In this document: in pieces, positions 31,285 to 32,058 of the stretch
Position numbering within the stretch: the first letter of the stretch is position 1
Layout of the letters: every line of letters starts with the position of its first letter
Assembly: GCA_049509395.1 (NCBI GenBank)
Contig: JBEKZY010000013.1
Location: forward strand, 1 to 32,058
From: JBEKIK01 sp049509395
Lineage (GTDB): Bacteria; Planctomycetota; Planctomycetia; Pirellulales; Thermoguttaceae
Direction of reading: 5' to 3'
DNA length: 32,058 nucleotides
Program-made: the position numbers and the translations under genes
The notes under the pieces: model-generated
Database searches by the model: none
What the model was told of the DNA's origin: nothing
What the model saw: only the letters and a program-made list of their open reading frames with translations

Positions 31285-32058
31285 ATGGCACTCAAACATC
31301 GAAAACAGATGCGGGCTGAATCGACATCCGTTTCGGGCGGCGGGGCGTGGACGAATGCCAAGATCCTGCTTGCCGTGGCGATTGGGCTTTTTATATTGTC
31401 GCGATCTTACATGCTGTTTTTTTTACGCCCGAAGATCTCGGACGTGGGAATGTATTTTGGATATGCCGCCAATGCGGTCGATCTGCAGCAAACGCCCTAC
31501 ACGGAGAAATTCATAGTTCCATATCCTCCATTGGCATACTGGACAACTTGCGCGCCGCGGCTGTTAGACAAACGCCGGATCACAAGCGGTCAGGATCCTA
31601 AGATCGGGGAGATCTACTTTGATTACGAGCGGGGTTTTCGGGGGCTGATGTTTCTTTGCGACCTGACGTCGTTCACGATGCTTTTGTTGATTGCCCGGAA
31701 GCGGCGCCCGCAGATGGCTGCCTGGGCTGCGCTGCTTTATATAATAACGACGTCCATCTTGGGCCACGTGCTTTACGACCGGCTCGACGTGGCGCTGCTG
31801 ATGCTGCTGATGTTGGGACTTTACTGCTGGACGCGGTCGCTGGGGGAATCGAGCCGGTCGATCGCCTGGGCCACGTTAGCCTACATGATATTCGGGCTGG
31901 GGATAAGTTTCAAAATAATTCCCATATTATGTCTGCCCTTTTTCCTACTTGCCGATTTTCACACCCCGCGGCGTTTTATCAGATTGGCTTTGGCGATTAT
32001 CGTCTTGACGGCGACGATCAGCGTGCCGTTTTTAATTCAGTGGTCGGCCACCGGCCCC
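31285..32058 (+). CDS. Polytopic membrane glycosyltransferase-like protein (GT-C/GT87-like), 3' end cut
   Basis: From the ATG at 31285 the frame stays open to the window edge (258 codons), so the gene is incomplete at its 3' end. The first TM helix is at about residues 27-46. The first outer loop has ISDVGMYFGYA (Asp53) and then VPYPPLAYW (residues about 78-86), a pattern seen in GT87/DUF2029 mannosyltransferase-like GT-C enzymes, which use lipid-linked sugars. Further TM helices are at about 118-137, 143-158, 166-180, 195-222 and 230-250. A second ATG at 31281 is out of frame. The family assignment rests on the first loop and the topology only. Confidence 0.75.
   Translation, partial: MALKHRKQMRAESTSVSGGGAWTNAKILLAVAIGLFILSRSYMLFFLRPKISDVGMYFGYAANAVDLQQTPYTEKFIVPYPPLAYWTTCAPRLLDKRRITSGQDPKIGEIYFDYERGFRGLMFLCDLTSFTMLLLIARKRRPQMAAWAALLYIITTSILGHVLYDRLDVALLMLLMLGLYCWTRSLGESSRSIAWATLAYMIFGLGISFKIIPILCLPFFLLADFHTPRRFIRLALAIIVLTATISVPFLIQWSATGP

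Overview
The window looks like a chromosomal segment of a Planctomycetota bacterium, probably near Pirellulales, rather than a phage, plasmid or defence island. This is inferred from gene content: a DUF1570-type secreted putative metallopeptidase, TPR/PQQ-propeller and leucine-rich-repeat membrane proteins with the N-terminal 'SLRALL' membrane anchor typical of this phylum, a MoxR-DUF58-VWA-VWA-DUF4175-like gene row, and many hairpin repeats between genes. Coding DNA is moderately GC-rich and intergenic DNA is clearly more AT-rich. No tRNA, rRNA, CRISPR array, integrase or transposase gene was seen.

Layout. 1-3.7 kb: a TIM-barrel sugar isomerase/epimerase, a secreted DUF1570-like protein, and a convergent HEAT/TPR protein. 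4.1-6.4 kb: a secreted protein with three STN/secretin-N-like modules, followed one base later by a diheme cytochrome c lipoprotein starting at TTG. 6.4-7.3 kb: an AT-richer patch holding a two-TM hypothetical gene interrupted by one in-frame TGA, bracketed by an inverted pair of G-rich repeats. 7.3-9.5 kb: a TPR-like plus PQQ beta-propeller protein. 9.7-20.2 kb: moxR, DUF58, BatA-like VWA, a second VWA membrane protein, a solo HicB-like protein and a 1064-residue DUF4175-like membrane/coiled-coil protein. 20.5-22.4 kb: an atypical Ser/Thr kinase four bases upstream of accA. 22.4-24.4 kb: a membrane LRR protein and a convergent CvpA-family protein. 24.8-29.3 kb: a sulfotransferase, a secreted isoaspartyl methyltransferase-like protein with a C-terminal beta-sandwich, and a radical SAM protein of the TIGR03960 type. 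29.3-32.06 kb: a 568-bp gene-free AT-rich tract, a second LRR protein, and the start of a GT-C-type membrane glycosyltransferase cut by the window edge.

How genes work together. The 9.7-20.2 kb row is the clearest functional unit: a MoxR AAA+ ATPase with VWA partners that each carry a DxSxS metal site, plus two or three membrane-anchored proteins. By analogy with Bat/MoxR systems it is likely a chaperone or assembly machine acting at the cell envelope. The kinase-accA pair suggests a link between a signalling kinase and the first step of fatty-acid synthesis.

The most unusual signal is the small repeats. At least five families occur, several as inverted pairs or perfect hairpins, and they sit at nearly every junction of the moxR operon. 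Some have become coding. One element lies in frame, in the same reading frame, inside two unrelated proteins (PQQ protein and DUF4175-like protein). Other repeats supply the first residues of the PQQ protein and the last residues of the cytochrome and of the methyltransferase. These repeats are the best candidates here for a poorly described mobile or selfish system. No enzyme that could mobilise them is visible in the window.
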